DNA from: DATFMH01 sp035267045
GTDB taxonomy: Bacteria; Bacteroidota; Rhodothermia; Balneolales; DATFMH01
Assembly (NCBI GenBank): GCA_035267045.1
Contig: DATFMH010000063.1
Location: 1-64,000 of the forward strand
Reading direction: 5' to 3'
DNA length: 64,000 nucleotides
Positions 16,554 through 26,080 of this stretch are shown here, piece after piece. A model generated the notes under the pieces. The model was given only the letters and a program-made list of their open reading frames with translations. It was not told the origin of the DNA and made no database searches. Made by a program: the position numbers and the translations under genes. The first letter of the stretch is position 1. Every line of letters starts with the position of its first letter.

Positions 16554-17516
16554 ATGCTCGGGATCGGAATTGATTTGGGCGGTACAAATATTAAAGGCGC
16601 CCTGGTCGATGATAAAAAAGGAATTATAAAAAAAATATCTATTCCTACGGAAGCTGAAAAAGGCAGGGATCATACATTAGACAGGATTGCCAGGGCCATT
16701 GAGATGGCCGCAGGTTATGCTTCTGACAATAAACCCGTTGGTGTTGGTATAGGCTCCCCGGGAGTCATTTCTTTAGACCAAACAACCGTATCTAATCCAC
16801 CTAACCTGCCGGGATGGCAAACTGTAAACCTGGCTTCTGAAATAAAGAAAAGAACCGACTATGTATGCAGGGTTGAAAATGATGCAAACCTTGCAGCCGT
16901 CGGATCAATGAATTTTGGTGTAGGCACGGATCTTGATAGTTTTATTATGCTGACACTGGGAACAGGTGTCGGTGGTGGTATTATATTTAAACGAGAACTT
17001 TTCAGGGGAACTACAGGTGGAGCCGCTGAATTAGGCCATGTTATCATCGATTACCACGGTCCTATTTCGAACAGCCCGGCGAGGGGTGGTATAGAAGCTT
17101 ATATCGGACAGCGCTTTTTAAGCCGTTATGCAGCCGATATTATTCGCCAATATCCTGAGAATCCTCTGTATGAGAAATTTGTTAGTGACTGGGAAAGCCT
17201 GGAACCTCTTCATTTATTTAATGCTGCCAATGAGGATAATAAAATAGCTCAGGATATTTTGATATCTGCCGGTGAAAAACTGGGTTATGCCATTGTAAAC
17301 TATATTCACGTATTGGATATACGTAAAATCGTATTAAGCGGTGGCGTGGCACAGGCGGGCCACTGGATAATGGATTCCGCCAAAGAAACGGCTTTATCCC
17401 GGTTGATGCTACCATTTCATGATGGTTTCGAGGTCATTTACGAACCGCTTGGAAATGATGCGGCCTTACTTGGTGCGGCAAGTCTTACTTTTGATTTCAA
17501 AACAAAAATATTATAA
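16554..17516 (+). CDS. ROK family sugar kinase (glucokinase-like), zinc cysteines absent
   Basis: A 320-residue ROK kinase with the ATP/phosphate-binding start 'GIGIDLGGTNIKGALVDD' (residues 3-20), 'VENDANLAAVG' (107-117, catalytic Asp in NDAN), 'LTLGTGVGGGIIF' (133-145) and 'ELGHVIID' (159-166). In most bacterial ROK proteins the following segment is a zinc-binding CxCGxxGCxE. Here it reads 'ISNSPARGGIEAY', with Ser172, Ser174 and Gly179 in place of the cysteines and Glu181 kept. Glucokinase or a related hexose/aminosugar kinase activity is likely; the exact sugar is unknown. The stop is 5 bp before the lptD start, implying co-transcription. Confidence 0.93.
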   Translation: MLGIGIDLGGTNIKGALVDDKKGIIKKISIPTEAEKGRDHTLDRIARAIEMAAGYASDNKPVGVGIGSPGVISLDQTTVSNPPNLPGWQTVNLASEIKKRTDYVCRVENDANLAAVGSMNFGVGTDLDSFIMLTLGTGVGGGIIFKRELFRGTTGGAAELGHVIIDYHGPISNSPARGGIEAYIGQRFLSRYAADIIRQYPENPLYEKFVSDWESLEPLHLFNAANEDNKIAQDILISAGEKLGYAIVNYIHVLDIRKIVLSGGVAQAGHWIMDSAKETALSRLMLPFHDGFEVIYEPLGNDAALLGAASLTFDFKTKIL

Positions 17517-17521
17517 AAATT

Positions 17522-20368
17522 GTGCGGTGGCTGCCTTTTGCATTTGTTATAGAACGTATTAGGTGCCCCGCATCTGTTGTACTTCTTTCGCTTTGGGTAA
17601 TAATTTTATCCCCTCTTCCATCTCTTGCACAGCAAACGGATACTACGAAAGTCGATACGACTCACACCATTAAGGTAGATACATCACGTCATGTTTTACC
17701 GAAAAATATGCGTGAAAGAGAGGTACAAGGTCCAAAGAATTTGCCTTCCGGCAATCAACAACAACCGGGCAAGAAGGAAGGTACTGTTAATTTTTCGGCA
17801 AAGGACTCTCTTATTTTCTTGTTCAAACCCGACCGTGATGCTACTTTGTACGGATCTGCCAAAGTACAGCATACTCAAGGTACCCTTTCTGCGGGAAAGA
17901 TTTCTCTGAACCTCGATACCCATATCATGAAGGCCAGTGCCGCTAATCCACAGGACACTCTGTCCCACCCTGTTTTGACACGCGGCGGCGGTGGAGGCGG
18001 TGGGGGTGAGGAAGGTGGACGCAGCATTCCCAATGGTGGTGGTGGCGGTGGTGGCGAGAAAATCAGAAGTGAAAAAATCGCCTTTAATTATAAAACAGGT
18101 AAAGGTAAATTTACTGTCGCCAGGGTTAATGTCCACAACGGGAACCTGATCGGGACACAAGTTAAAAATAAAACGCCTAAGGTCATCTTCATTAAGAATG
18201 CTATCTACTCGACCTGCATGCTTCCTCACCCTCATTTTTATATTAAAGCCAAGAAAATGAAGGTTGTGAATCAAAAAGAAATATTCTTTACCAACGCCAG
18301 ACTTTACATTCTTGATATTCCATATCCTATTATCCTGCCATTCGGGTATGTCCCGGCCAAAATAGATCGTAAACAGTCTGGATTTCTGGCACCTACTTAT
18401 GCATTTCAACAACAACAAACACGCGGGCTCGGATTGCGAAATCTCGGATGGTTCCAGTATTTCAATGATCACCTTACCGGGAAAATTGATTTTGATATTT
18501 ATACTTCGGGCACCTTCCATACTCAAGCTACATTGAATTATGCTAAAACTGATAAATATACCGGGAGCATAGATGTCGGTTATTCATTAGAACGCGGACT
18601 TGAACCTACCGATCCCAACTTTCAAAAGAATATTCAAAAAAAGATCTCCATTCAGCATAATGAACAACTTTCACCTTATGCCAACCTGAATGCAAATATC
18701 AATTTCAGAACCAGCAATTATTACACGCGCAATTCATATAATATCAATAACCGGGCATCTGTGAGCACTGATTCCAGAATTGCTTATCAGTTCAATCAGC
18801 CGAATAATTTGTACAACTTTAATATTTCAATGGCCCAGTCCCAGAATTTTCAGACGAATACAACAACGCTGACGGGGCCCACCATGAGTTTCTCACTAAA
18901 AACACTCAGTCCTTTTCAATCCAATAATCCGCTGTCCAATAAGTGGTACCAGTCGATAAGCATATCCTACAGAAACAACTTCGACAGCCGTTTCGATTAT
19001 ACCCCGATTGCTGCTGATTCCGCCCAGACGAATTGGTTCGAAGCTTTAACCCACCCGGCCAAATACAGGGAAGCTACCGGCAAAAAGCAACTTTTTAACT
19101 TCGGTTTTCGTCAGAATGGAAGCATTTCTGCTCAGTTTCTGCCCAGGAGTCATTTTAATTTGAGCGGGAGTATAAACATGAGCGAATACTGGTATCCCGA
19201 AACAATACGAAAGATGTTTAATCCCGATTCCAACCGGGTGGAAACACATTATGTAAAAGGTTTCGTTGCCGCCCATCAGTTTTCATCAAGTCTTTCATTG
19301 AATACGCGGTTATACGGTATTTGGAATCAGCGTATCGGCAATCTTTACGGCTTTCGTCATACTTTAATTCCTACCATATCCTTTTCTTACAGCCCCGACT
19401 TCAGTAAACCCTTCTGGGGTATCTACCGTACGGTACAAACTGATACATTGGGTAATACACAACGTTATCCGATATATCAGGGAAGCATTATAAACGGACC
19501 GGGATCAGGTCGGTCAGAGAGTATCTCTCTGGGACTTAACAATATATTTGAGACCAAGCAGATTAAAAGAGATTCGACAGGTGAGAAAAAAGAAAAAGTT
19601 ATAAAACTGATTGATAATCTTAGCGCGAATACCAGTTATAATTTTGCGGCTCGCCGATTTAAGTTGTCGCCTCTTAATACTTCCTTAAATACGAGCATTA
19701 TCAACAATGTAAATATCAATGCCAGCGCCAACTTCAGTTTTTATGCTACCGATTCCCTCGGCACTCTGATTAATAAATATCTTTTAACCGAAACGGGACA
19801 TTTACTTCGCCTGACAAGTTTTAATATAAGCGCCGGAACTAGTTTCAGGGGTGGACAAAATGGTGGACATTTCAGTCAGCCCAGGCATTATTATTACCCG
19901 GCTCATTATGATCCTTACAATCAACGTTTTTTCCATACCTTCGACCCGATGTTTAACACTACTCCGGTCGAGCCATTCGATGTTCCCTGGTCATTCAGCT
20001 TATCTTTTAATTACAGTTGGAATTACATTAATAAAAACAGAAGTAGTAAATCAGCTGTTATTAATGCCCAGAGTATCACTATGAACCCTACACCCGAGTG
20101 GCAGCTGAGTACATCTCTGGGTTATGATTTTGTGCAGCACAAACTCACGCCTTCACAATTTCGTGTAAGCAGGCGGCTTCACATGTGGAACCTGAATTTT
20201 ACGTTTAATCCCTTTGGTAACTTTAAATACTATTTATTCAGTTTAACTGTGAACAATGCTCAATTCCAGAGTATAATCCAGAAACTTCCATTTTTGAACA
20301 ACCTGGAACAAAGCAATTCGCCAATCAGCCGCGGCGCCGGAAGTAGTGGTTTTGGTGGAGGATTTTAG
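17522..20368 (+). CDS. lptD: LPS assembly outer membrane protein LptD
   Basis: The 948-residue protein starts at a GTG five bases after the kinase stop. An N-terminal signal sequence (core about 18-35) is followed by an OstA-like beta-jellyroll domain (about 85-240: 'DATLYGSAKVQHTQGTLSAGKISLNLDT', 'SEKIAFNYKTGKGKF'). A large beta-barrel extends to the C-terminus. 'IYSTCMLPHPHFYIKAKKMKVV' and 'IPYPIILPFGYVP' match the Bacteroidota 'putative LptD' type. LptD with a partner lipoprotein inserts LPS in the outer leaflet. Unusual: residues 155-179 are two polyglycine runs (8 and 7 Gly) separated by a short linker, at a loop of the jellyroll. LptE is not adjacent. Confidence 0.9.
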   Translation: MRWLPFAFVIERIRCPASVVLLSLWVIILSPLPSLAQQTDTTKVDTTHTIKVDTSRHVLPKNMREREVQGPKNLPSGNQQQPGKKEGTVNFSAKDSLIFLFKPDRDATLYGSAKVQHTQGTLSAGKISLNLDTHIMKASAANPQDTLSHPVLTRGGGGGGGGEEGGRSIPNGGGGGGGEKIRSEKIAFNYKTGKGKFTVARVNVHNGNLIGTQVKNKTPKVIFIKNAIYSTCMLPHPHFYIKAKKMKVVNQKEIFFTNARLYILDIPYPIILPFGYVPAKIDRKQSGFLAPTYAFQQQQTRGLGLRNLGWFQYFNDHLTGKIDFDIYTSGTFHTQATLNYAKTDKYTGSIDVGYSLERGLEPTDPNFQKNIQKKISIQHNEQLSPYANLNANINFRTSNYYTRNSYNINNRASVSTDSRIAYQFNQPNNLYNFNISMAQSQNFQTNTTTLTGPTMSFSLKTLSPFQSNNPLSNKWYQSISISYRNNFDSRFDYTPIAADSAQTNWFEALTHPAKYREATGKKQLFNFGFRQNGSISAQFLPRSHFNLSGSINMSEYWYPETIRKMFNPDSNRVETHYVKGFVAAHQFSSSLSLNTRLYGIWNQRIGNLYGFRHTLIPTISFSYSPDFSKPFWGIYRTVQTDTLGNTQRYPIYQGSIINGPGSGRSESISLGLNNIFETKQIKRDSTGEKKEKVIKLIDNLSANTSYNFAARRFKLSPLNTSLNTSIINNVNINASANFSFYATDSLGTLINKYLLTETGHLLRLTSFNISAGTSFRGGQNGGHFSQPRHYYYPAHYDPYNQRFFHTFDPMFNTTPVEPFDVPWSFSLSFNYSWNYINKNRSSKSAVINAQSITMNPTPEWQLSTSLGYDFVQHKLTPSQFRVSRRLHMWNLNFTFNPFGNFKYYLFSLTVNNAQFQSIIQKLPFLNNLEQSNSPISRGAGSSGFGGGF

Positions 20369-20391
20369 TGTTAAGCGATAAATGGTATCTG

Positions 20392-20405
20392 TTCACTATT
20401 CACAG
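20392..20405. repeat. Two-unit heptamer repeat in the lptD-ribE junction
   Basis: TTCACTA followed by TTCACAG, sharing TTCAC at 7-base spacing. The ribE stop codon (20400-20402 on the minus strand) lies within it. Confidence 0.55.
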
Positions 20406-20996
20406 ATCTTGCCGGTTATTCAAATAGCGCTGGACATATTTACCAAGAATATCGAATTCGAGATTTACGGGATCCCCCTCTTTTTTATCTCTTAGGTTTG
20501 TATGGTCGTAAGTGAATGGAATGATGGCCAACGTAAATTCCATATCATATTCCCGTGCCACCGTCAGGCTAATACCATCTACAGAAATACTGCCCCTGCC
20601 AACAATCAGGTCTTTAAAACTTTCGGGATATCGAATAGTAAAAAGCCAATTGGTACCTTCATATTCAATGCCGGTGATTGTTCCGGTTGTGTCTACATGA
20701 CCTTGTACGATATGTCCGTCTACTCTTGTTTCGAGTGTCATTGAACGTTCAAGATTAACCAGATCTTTTGCCTTCAAACTACCAAATGTGGTTTTGCGCA
20801 GTGTCTCCTCCACAGCCTGAACGGTGAATGTTTCATTATCCATGGCCACAACTGTCTGACAAACACCATTAACACTTATACTATCGTCAATTCCCAATTC
20901 TTTTGACAGCGTTGATGAAATACTAATTTCAATACCGCCCTCTAAGGATTTTATTTCCCTGACGCGGCCAATATCTTCAATAATGCCAGTAAACAT
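20400..20996 (-). CDS. ribE: Riboflavin synthase, alpha subunit
   Basis: A 198-residue protein made of two homologous lumazine-binding barrels. The first begins 'MFTGIIEDIGRVREI' and contains 'DSISVNGVCQTV'. The second begins near residue 95 with 'GHIVQGHVDTTGTI' and contains 'GRGSISVDGISLTVA'. It catalyses dismutation of two 6,7-dimethyl-8-ribityllumazine molecules into riboflavin and the pyrimidinedione. Length and both repeats are complete. ribD lies upstream on the same strand with an 82-bp gap, so the two are probably one operon. The other rib genes (ribBA, ribH) are not in the window. No FMN riboswitch is visible upstream. Confidence 0.96.
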   Translation of the reverse strand: MFTGIIEDIGRVREIKSLEGGIEISISSTLSKELGIDDSISVNGVCQTVVAMDNETFTVQAVEETLRKTTFGSLKAKDLVNLERSMTLETRVDGHIVQGHVDTTGTITGIEYEGTNWLFTIRYPESFKDLIVGRGSISVDGISLTVAREYDMEFTLAIIPFTYDHTNLRDKKEGDPVNLEFDILGKYVQRYLNNRQDL

Positions 20997-21078
20997 AACT
21001 TTTATGTATTAATAGAAATGAATGATAATCAGATTAACGTAATCTTTTCAATATTTCAGTCTTATGATGATAACGAAT

Positions 21079-22200
21079 CTAAAAATAACCGGTCATCAGT
21101 ATATCATCACCAATTTGTTCCCAGCTAACATCTCTCAATTCCAAAATCTCACTCATTCTGTCAATGCCAAGCCCAAGAACAGATCGTGTACCGCCACCAA
21201 GTAACTTTGGGGAAATAAACATATGCAATTTATCCACCAACCTGTTTTTAATCATAGAACTTGCCAATCTGCTGCCGGGTTCCACTAATACGGAAGTAAT
21301 TGACATCTCGGCAAGTTTTTTTATGGCCTGATCCAGATCGGAGTGTCCGTCTACTTTCGATACCAATATCGTTTGCCCCCTGAAGTAATTGGGCTGTAGG
21401 ATACTCAGCATAGGATCGGCTACCTGATTTACTTTTTCCTTATTATATGTGACAATGATTGTCTTTTCTTCATATTGGTCGCTGAACACGTTCAAATCAC
21501 GTGCGAGGCCATAATCTCCGTCTATTACAATCCGGTACGGCTGAGGGCCTTCTACATGCCGCACAGTAAGTCTGGGGTTATCCAACAGGACTGTATTTCT
21601 GCCAACCATCACAGCATCGTATTCACTTCGCCATTGATGAACCTTCACACGGGCCGCTTCTCCGGTTATCCATTTGGAATCACCATCGGGTGCAGAGATA
21701 TAGCCATCCAATGTTTGTGCAATTTTAAGTGTGACAAATGGTTTGTGATACTTGTTATAGTGAACAAAAAACTCATTTAGGCGTGTGGCTTCTTCCTCAA
21801 ATAAACCAACATCAACCTTTTTACCTCTCTCTTTAAGGATATTTATTCCCTTACCGTTAACGGCGGGATTAGGATCTACCATGGCCACAACAACCCTTTG
21901 AACAGGCAAATCTGCTAATTTTTCGGCACAGGGCGGTGTTTTTCCGTGATGCGAACAGGGTTCAAGCGTAACATACACGGTCGCATTAATTAACCCGGAT
22001 TTATCTTTAACGGAATTGAGAGCATTTATTTCGGCATGTGCCTGACCGAAGCGTTCGTGATAACCCTTGCCAATCATTTGGCCATTATCCGAGACGATAA
22101 CACATCCTACAAGAGGATTGGGTGCAACATAGCCCCGCCCTTTCTCTGCAAGAGACAGAGCTTTTTTCATCCATTTTCTATCTGTGCCGGAAAAATTCAT
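21079..22200 (-). CDS. ribD: Bifunctional riboflavin deaminase/reductase RibD
   Basis: A 373-residue two-domain enzyme. The N-terminal cytidine-deaminase-like domain shows 'VAPNPLVGCVIV', the zinc ligand and catalytic Glu in 'QAHAEINAL', and 'LEPCSHHGKTPPCAEKL' (the two zinc cysteines). The C-terminal reductase domain from about 148 has 'PFVTLKIAQTLDGYISA', 'DSKWITGEAAR' and 'YDAVMVGRNTVLLDNPRLTVR'. It carries out the deamination and side-chain reduction steps of riboflavin synthesis in the cytosol. Both active sites look intact. It precedes ribE on the same strand. Confidence 0.97.
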   Translation of the reverse strand: MNFSGTDRKWMKKALSLAEKGRGYVAPNPLVGCVIVSDNGQMIGKGYHERFGQAHAEINALNSVKDKSGLINATVYVTLEPCSHHGKTPPCAEKLADLPVQRVVVAMVDPNPAVNGKGINILKERGKKVDVGLFEEEATRLNEFFVHYNKYHKPFVTLKIAQTLDGYISAPDGDSKWITGEAARVKVHQWRSEYDAVMVGRNTVLLDNPRLTVRHVEGPQPYRIVIDGDYGLARDLNVFSDQYEEKTIIVTYNKEKVNQVADPMLSILQPNYFRGQTILVSKVDGHSDLDQAIKKLAEMSITSVLVEPGSRLASSMIKNRLVDKLHMFISPKLLGGGTRSVLGLGIDRMSEILELRDVSWEQIGDDILMTGYF

Positions 22201-22331
22201 CTCATTACGGGTTTACATCCTGTATAAAACATGCAAATCATTTCCTTTAATATTCAAATTCAGATATATAACGTAGCCGCATATTTGAACATTTCAGATA
22301 AATCAAGATAATCATATCACAAACAAAAAAA

Positions 22332-22357
22332 GGCAGTGACGGATAATCCGCACTGCC
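22332..22357 (-). terminator. Rho-independent terminator of the PpiD-like gene
   Basis: Stem GGCAGTG-a-CGGAT / ATCCG-CACTGCC, twelve pairs with one bulge and a two-base loop. On the minus strand it is followed by a run of seven T, directly after the end of the PpiD-like gene. Confidence 0.9.
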
Positions 22358-22380
22358 CTAATTTTGAAGTTTAAAAACGG

Positions 22381-24171
22381 TTATCGTCTCTGTTGCAGGA
22401 TGGAGCGGTTATCTTCAATATTCGATTCTTTTTTCAATTCGTTCATCCATACCTTGCCGTATGACCCGGCAATTTGTTGTTCCAACTTATTCTGGATTTT
22501 GCTCCTATCCGAAGCCGTCATTTTAGAAGGATCAGCCATATTTCTCTTTGTAACTTTCACAACAAATATAGCACTTTCACCTTCAATAGGTTTCGAAATC
22601 TTATTTAATGGCAAATTGAAAACAGCTCCAACAACAGTGGGTTCGCGTCCCGCACCGGTTATCGCATTACTGCTGTAATCTACATCTTCAGCGGTTTGTA
22701 CTTTCTTACCCTTTGCCTTAGCCAGGCTTTCAAGATTATTATCTTTTTTTAGAGCATTATTAATCTTCTGTTCAATTTGCTGCTTCCGCTTCTGATTAAT
22801 AACGATCGGCTTGATCTGACTTTTCACATCATTAAAAGGTCGAACACCGGCTGGTGTTTTCTTTATTATCTTAACCACAATGAATTGATCGCTCATCTCA
22901 ATCGATTTGGATATCTTACCGGTCTCGTTTTCCTTAAGGAAATCAAGTACCTGCCGACTTTGGCCCAATCCCGGAATGTATGGATTACCTTTCGTGGCAA
23001 AAGCTGTATGAACTTTTAAATGCTCTGTTTCTGCTTCTTTATCGAAACTTCCTTGTTGGGCATAATAGCTGAAATCACCGGCATTATTAGCCACTTTATC
23101 GACTGTCTCGATAGGATCGGCTTTTATATCCTGACTAAAATCGGCAAACTTAATTTCAACTTTGCCTTTATTACGACGCTCCGCCAGTTTTTTAACAAGG
23201 TGTAAACGTCCGTCGATTTGAATAACATCACTAACATCTCCTTTTTTCAAAGAGAATACTACTTGTAATGGCTTTTTAACTTCGTCTTTAGTGAACCAAC
23301 TGTTATTGAACGGTGTTGCCGATTCATTACGAGCCATAAATGCAGAATCATCTTTGGCTTCTTTAAATTGAGATTTTAAATCGCGCATTTCTTTAAAAGT
23401 GCGAGCCGTATCTTTTTGAGTTGGTGCTTTTGAAAAAGTCACATACTTAAATCGCCAGGACTCTTTCTGCTTAAATAAATTTTTATGGGTATCGTAATAG
23501 GTCCTTAAGTCAGCATCTGTATAATTCACACTTGAATCAGGTACATCGGAATAAGGGAAACGAACATATTCTGCGGAAGCAATGGAATGCGCCTTGATAT
23601 ACGCTTCTTCAATGGCATTATTAGTAACTACCATGGCGCTTTGAACGTAATTGTTCAGTTTTTGGCGGCGCCGTTTTTCACGCAATTGTTGTTCAATGGC
23701 AATCCAGGCTTTGGTATTTTCAGGCGCTTTAATGGCAGCTTGTAAAGCTACACGATCGAGCGTACCGTCTTTTCTCTGAAACTGTTGGAGAATAAGCGGA
23801 TCCGGATTTTTACCGGTTACCATGTTTACCAACTCGGCATCAGGCACGCTAATACCCATTTTTTGCATCTTATCATTTAAGATGGAATTCATTACCAATT
23901 GATTCCATGCCATATCCTGATAATATGCCCTGAGCTCCGGAGTCATATTATTTTGCGTTTGACGCTGGTAATTTTCAATAAACTGATTGACCAGATGATT
24001 GTATTGATCAATAGTTATGGATTTACCATTTACGCTACCCAGATTTGAAGGTCCGCGCATGATGGCATTAAAGACTTTAGTATCGGCAAGTCCCCATAAG
24101 AGACCGAATGAAATAATTAGGACCCAGAATATCCATTTGGTACTGGATCGCATTTTTTCCATTACTCCCAT
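22381..24171 (-). CDS. PpiD-like periplasmic peptidyl-prolyl isomerase
   Basis: A 596-residue protein with a short cytoplasmic N-terminus, one membrane anchor (about residues 12-30, 'KWIFWVLIISFGLLWGLAD') and a large periplasmic region. The first periplasmic part 'VNGKSITIDQYNHLVNQFIENY' with later 'WNQLVMNSILNDKMQKMGI' is the SurA_N/PpiD chaperone module. A parvulin-type region with 'KKGDVSDVIQIDGRLHLVKKLAERRN' lies near 310-335, and further similar modules follow. Such proteins assist folding of outer-membrane and exported proteins at the Sec translocon. It is shorter than many Bacteroidota homologues (about 700). It is monocistronic, with its own terminator. Confidence 0.88.
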   Translation of the reverse strand: MGVMEKMRSSTKWIFWVLIISFGLLWGLADTKVFNAIMRGPSNLGSVNGKSITIDQYNHLVNQFIENYQRQTQNNMTPELRAYYQDMAWNQLVMNSILNDKMQKMGISVPDAELVNMVTGKNPDPLILQQFQRKDGTLDRVALQAAIKAPENTKAWIAIEQQLREKRRRQKLNNYVQSAMVVTNNAIEEAYIKAHSIASAEYVRFPYSDVPDSSVNYTDADLRTYYDTHKNLFKQKESWRFKYVTFSKAPTQKDTARTFKEMRDLKSQFKEAKDDSAFMARNESATPFNNSWFTKDEVKKPLQVVFSLKKGDVSDVIQIDGRLHLVKKLAERRNKGKVEIKFADFSQDIKADPIETVDKVANNAGDFSYYAQQGSFDKEAETEHLKVHTAFATKGNPYIPGLGQSRQVLDFLKENETGKISKSIEMSDQFIVVKIIKKTPAGVRPFNDVKSQIKPIVINQKRKQQIEQKINNALKKDNNLESLAKAKGKKVQTAEDVDYSSNAITGAGREPTVVGAVFNLPLNKISKPIEGESAIFVVKVTKRNMADPSKMTASDRSKIQNKLEQQIAGSYGKVWMNELKKESNIEDNRSILQQRR

Positions 24172-24366
24172 TAAAAAACCTCTGAATGGTGTGTGATGAT
24201 TTGATTAAGTTGTCCTGAAAAATCGTTATTTATCTTTAAATAACTTATATAAAGCCACAAAATATACAATATGCTTATGCCAAGAGCAATTTATAAAACG
24301 TTTGAAAATCGGCTTTCAATATATAGAATTAAATCTATGGCGATGATGTGCCTTTTTCAAGCTGCT

Positions 24367-25296
24367 TTAAAATAAACTGATTTTGATATTACGCAGATAT
24401 CGCCTCGGATGCTCATCAATGTGTTTAGCCAATCGTTGTAAATGAAATGACAAACTATCCAGATTATTATAAACCGAAGGATCATTAACCAGTTTACCAA
24501 GCGTACCGTCGCCATTATTTATCTTTGTAAGAATTGTGTTCATCTTATTGGTGGTTTCAGTAAGCTGCTTCGATAAATCCGTAAGTTCTTTCGAGCTTTC
24601 CTGCAGTGATGTCAATAATGAATCCACTTTATCTTTGTTAGTAGAACTCAATGTATCGACATTACCAAGAATGCTTCGTAAATGTTTCAACGATTCCGTG
24701 ACATCCTGATTCTTGTCAGCCACCAGCGTATTCATATTATTACTGGCATCCCGCAAATTCTTTATCGTTGTCTTCAGGTTTTTACGAACGTCCTCCGTCA
24801 ATACTTTATTAGCTGAACCTACCAGATCATTCAATTTATTGGAAACCTGTGCCACTTTATCGCCAATAGTCATCCCCTTTTGCTGAAATTCACTCATGAG
24901 GCCCTGATCATATACACCCTGAATAGTGTCACCAAATTTAAGATACTTATTTGATACACCCTTTTTAATAACGATGGCTTTACTCCCGAGTAAATCCGTT
25001 GAGCGGATAAATGCCCTGGAATCCACGGGAATTCTTAAATTCTTGTTAATACTTAAGACAACCATGACACTATCCGTACTTGTCAATTTTATTTGTTTAA
25101 CGGACCCAACATCTACGCCATTGATATATACATTCTTACCTGTAGTCAAGCCATCGACTTTGGGAAAGAACGATTCAATATTTGTGGTATTACTGAATAA
25201 CGGCACATCCTTCATAATTCGGAAACCGAGTATGCCAATAATAATAGCACCGATAACAGTTAATCCAATTTTTGCTTCATTACTGGATATCTTCAA
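24367..25296 (-). CDS. mlaD: MlaD family (MCE domain) lipid-transport protein
   Basis: A 309-residue protein with an N-terminal membrane anchor (about 10-27), an MCE domain at about 36-115 ('GLTTGKNVYINGVDVGSVKQIKL', 'VVLSINKNLRIPVDSRAFIRS', 'LLGSKAIVIKKG') and a long helical C-terminal part (about 130-290) predicted to be coiled coil. MlaD hexamers form the periplasmic substrate channel of the MlaFEDB phospholipid ABC transporter. The long coiled-coil tail is usual in Bacteroidota and suggests a tube-like extension rather than the compact E. coli form. Third gene of the operon, 12 bp after mlaF. Confidence 0.94.
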   Translation of the reverse strand: MKISSNEAKIGLTVIGAIIIGILGFRIMKDVPLFSNTTNIESFFPKVDGLTTGKNVYINGVDVGSVKQIKLTSTDSVMVVLSINKNLRIPVDSRAFIRSTDLLGSKAIVIKKGVSNKYLKFGDTIQGVYDQGLMSEFQQKGMTIGDKVAQVSNKLNDLVGSANKVLTEDVRKNLKTTIKNLRDASNNMNTLVADKNQDVTESLKHLRSILGNVDTLSSTNKDKVDSLLTSLQESSKELTDLSKQLTETTNKMNTILTKINNGDGTLGKLVNDPSVYNNLDSLSFHLQRLAKHIDEHPRRYLRNIKISLF

Positions 25297-25308
25297 TGAA
25301 TAATCTCC

Positions 25309-26064
25309 TTATTTCTTTAAATAATTACTTTCAATACGGTATTCAGATGCTTTAATAAATTTATTTAACCGGTCATTGTCGCTTGTCTTCATTTCCTCAA
25401 TGGTTCCTGACCACCATATTTTCTGACTGTCAATAAATGCGGCCTGATCAGCGACTCTGAGTACACTGTGAATATCGTGGGTTACGACAATAGAGGTTAT
25501 ATCCAGATTTTCAGACATATGAATAATAAGATCGTTGATCTCATCAGAGGTCTCCGGATCAAGCCCTGAGGTCGGTTCATCATATAAAATATACGCAGGT
25601 TCCATGACTATGGCTCTTGCAAGCCCAACCCTTTTACGCATACCGCCTGATAATTCAGCCGTTGTTTTATTGCCAATATCCTGTAAATCGACCAGATCAA
25701 GACATTTCATCACATTTTCATGGATCTCATCTTCATCTTTATCTGTAAAATAGCGAAGTGGAAATGCCACATTCTCGAATGCCGTAATGGAATCAAACAG
25801 CGCAGCTCCCTGAAATAATACACCAAATCGTTGCCGTACTTTGCGTAAATCAACATAATTCAGCTTAAAAATATTTACACCGTCGATAATCACTTCACCT
25901 TCATCGGGATACAACAAGGCATTAATATGCTTCAATAAAACGGATTTACCAGAACCTGATTTACCAATTATAGCCAACGTTTCACTATCGCCAATTTTTA
26001 AATTGACGTTTTCCCATATTAAATGTTCGCCAAAACTTTTTTTAAGATTTTTTATTTCAATCAT
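25309..26064 (-). CDS. mlaF: Mla-type ABC transporter ATP-binding protein
   Basis: A 251-residue ABC ATPase. Walker A is 'GKSGSGKSVLLKHI' near residue 34, the Q-loop lies in 'RFGVLFQGAALFDS', the signature is 'AELSGGMRKRVGLARAI', Walker B is 'ILYDEPTSGLDP' and the switch His is in 'VVTHD'. The subfamily-specific 'FQGAALFDSITAFENVAFPLR' is typical of MlaF/Ttg2A. It powers MlaE-mediated movement of phospholipids between the two membranes (maintenance of lipid asymmetry). Located between mlaE (17 bp) and mlaD (12 bp) on the same strand. Confidence 0.95.
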   Translation of the reverse strand: MIEIKNLKKSFGEHLIWENVNLKIGDSETLAIIGKSGSGKSVLLKHINALLYPDEGEVIIDGVNIFKLNYVDLRKVRQRFGVLFQGAALFDSITAFENVAFPLRYFTDKDEDEIHENVMKCLDLVDLQDIGNKTTAELSGGMRKRVGLARAIVMEPAYILYDEPTSGLDPETSDEINDLIIHMSENLDITSIVVTHDIHSVLRVADQAAFIDSQKIWWSGTIEEMKTSDNDRLNKFIKASEYRIESNYLKK

Positions 26065-26080
26065 AAGGATATAAAATTAA

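Noticed and set aside
17696..18526. 276-codon minus-strand open frame opposite lptD
   Set aside because: It is the antisense shadow of lptD, arising from codon bias; its product has no family resemblance.
20997..22380. FMN riboswitch for the rib genes
   Set aside because: The region upstream of ribD is short and AT-rich without the conserved RFN element blocks; the hairpin at 22332 is a terminator of the neighbouring gene.
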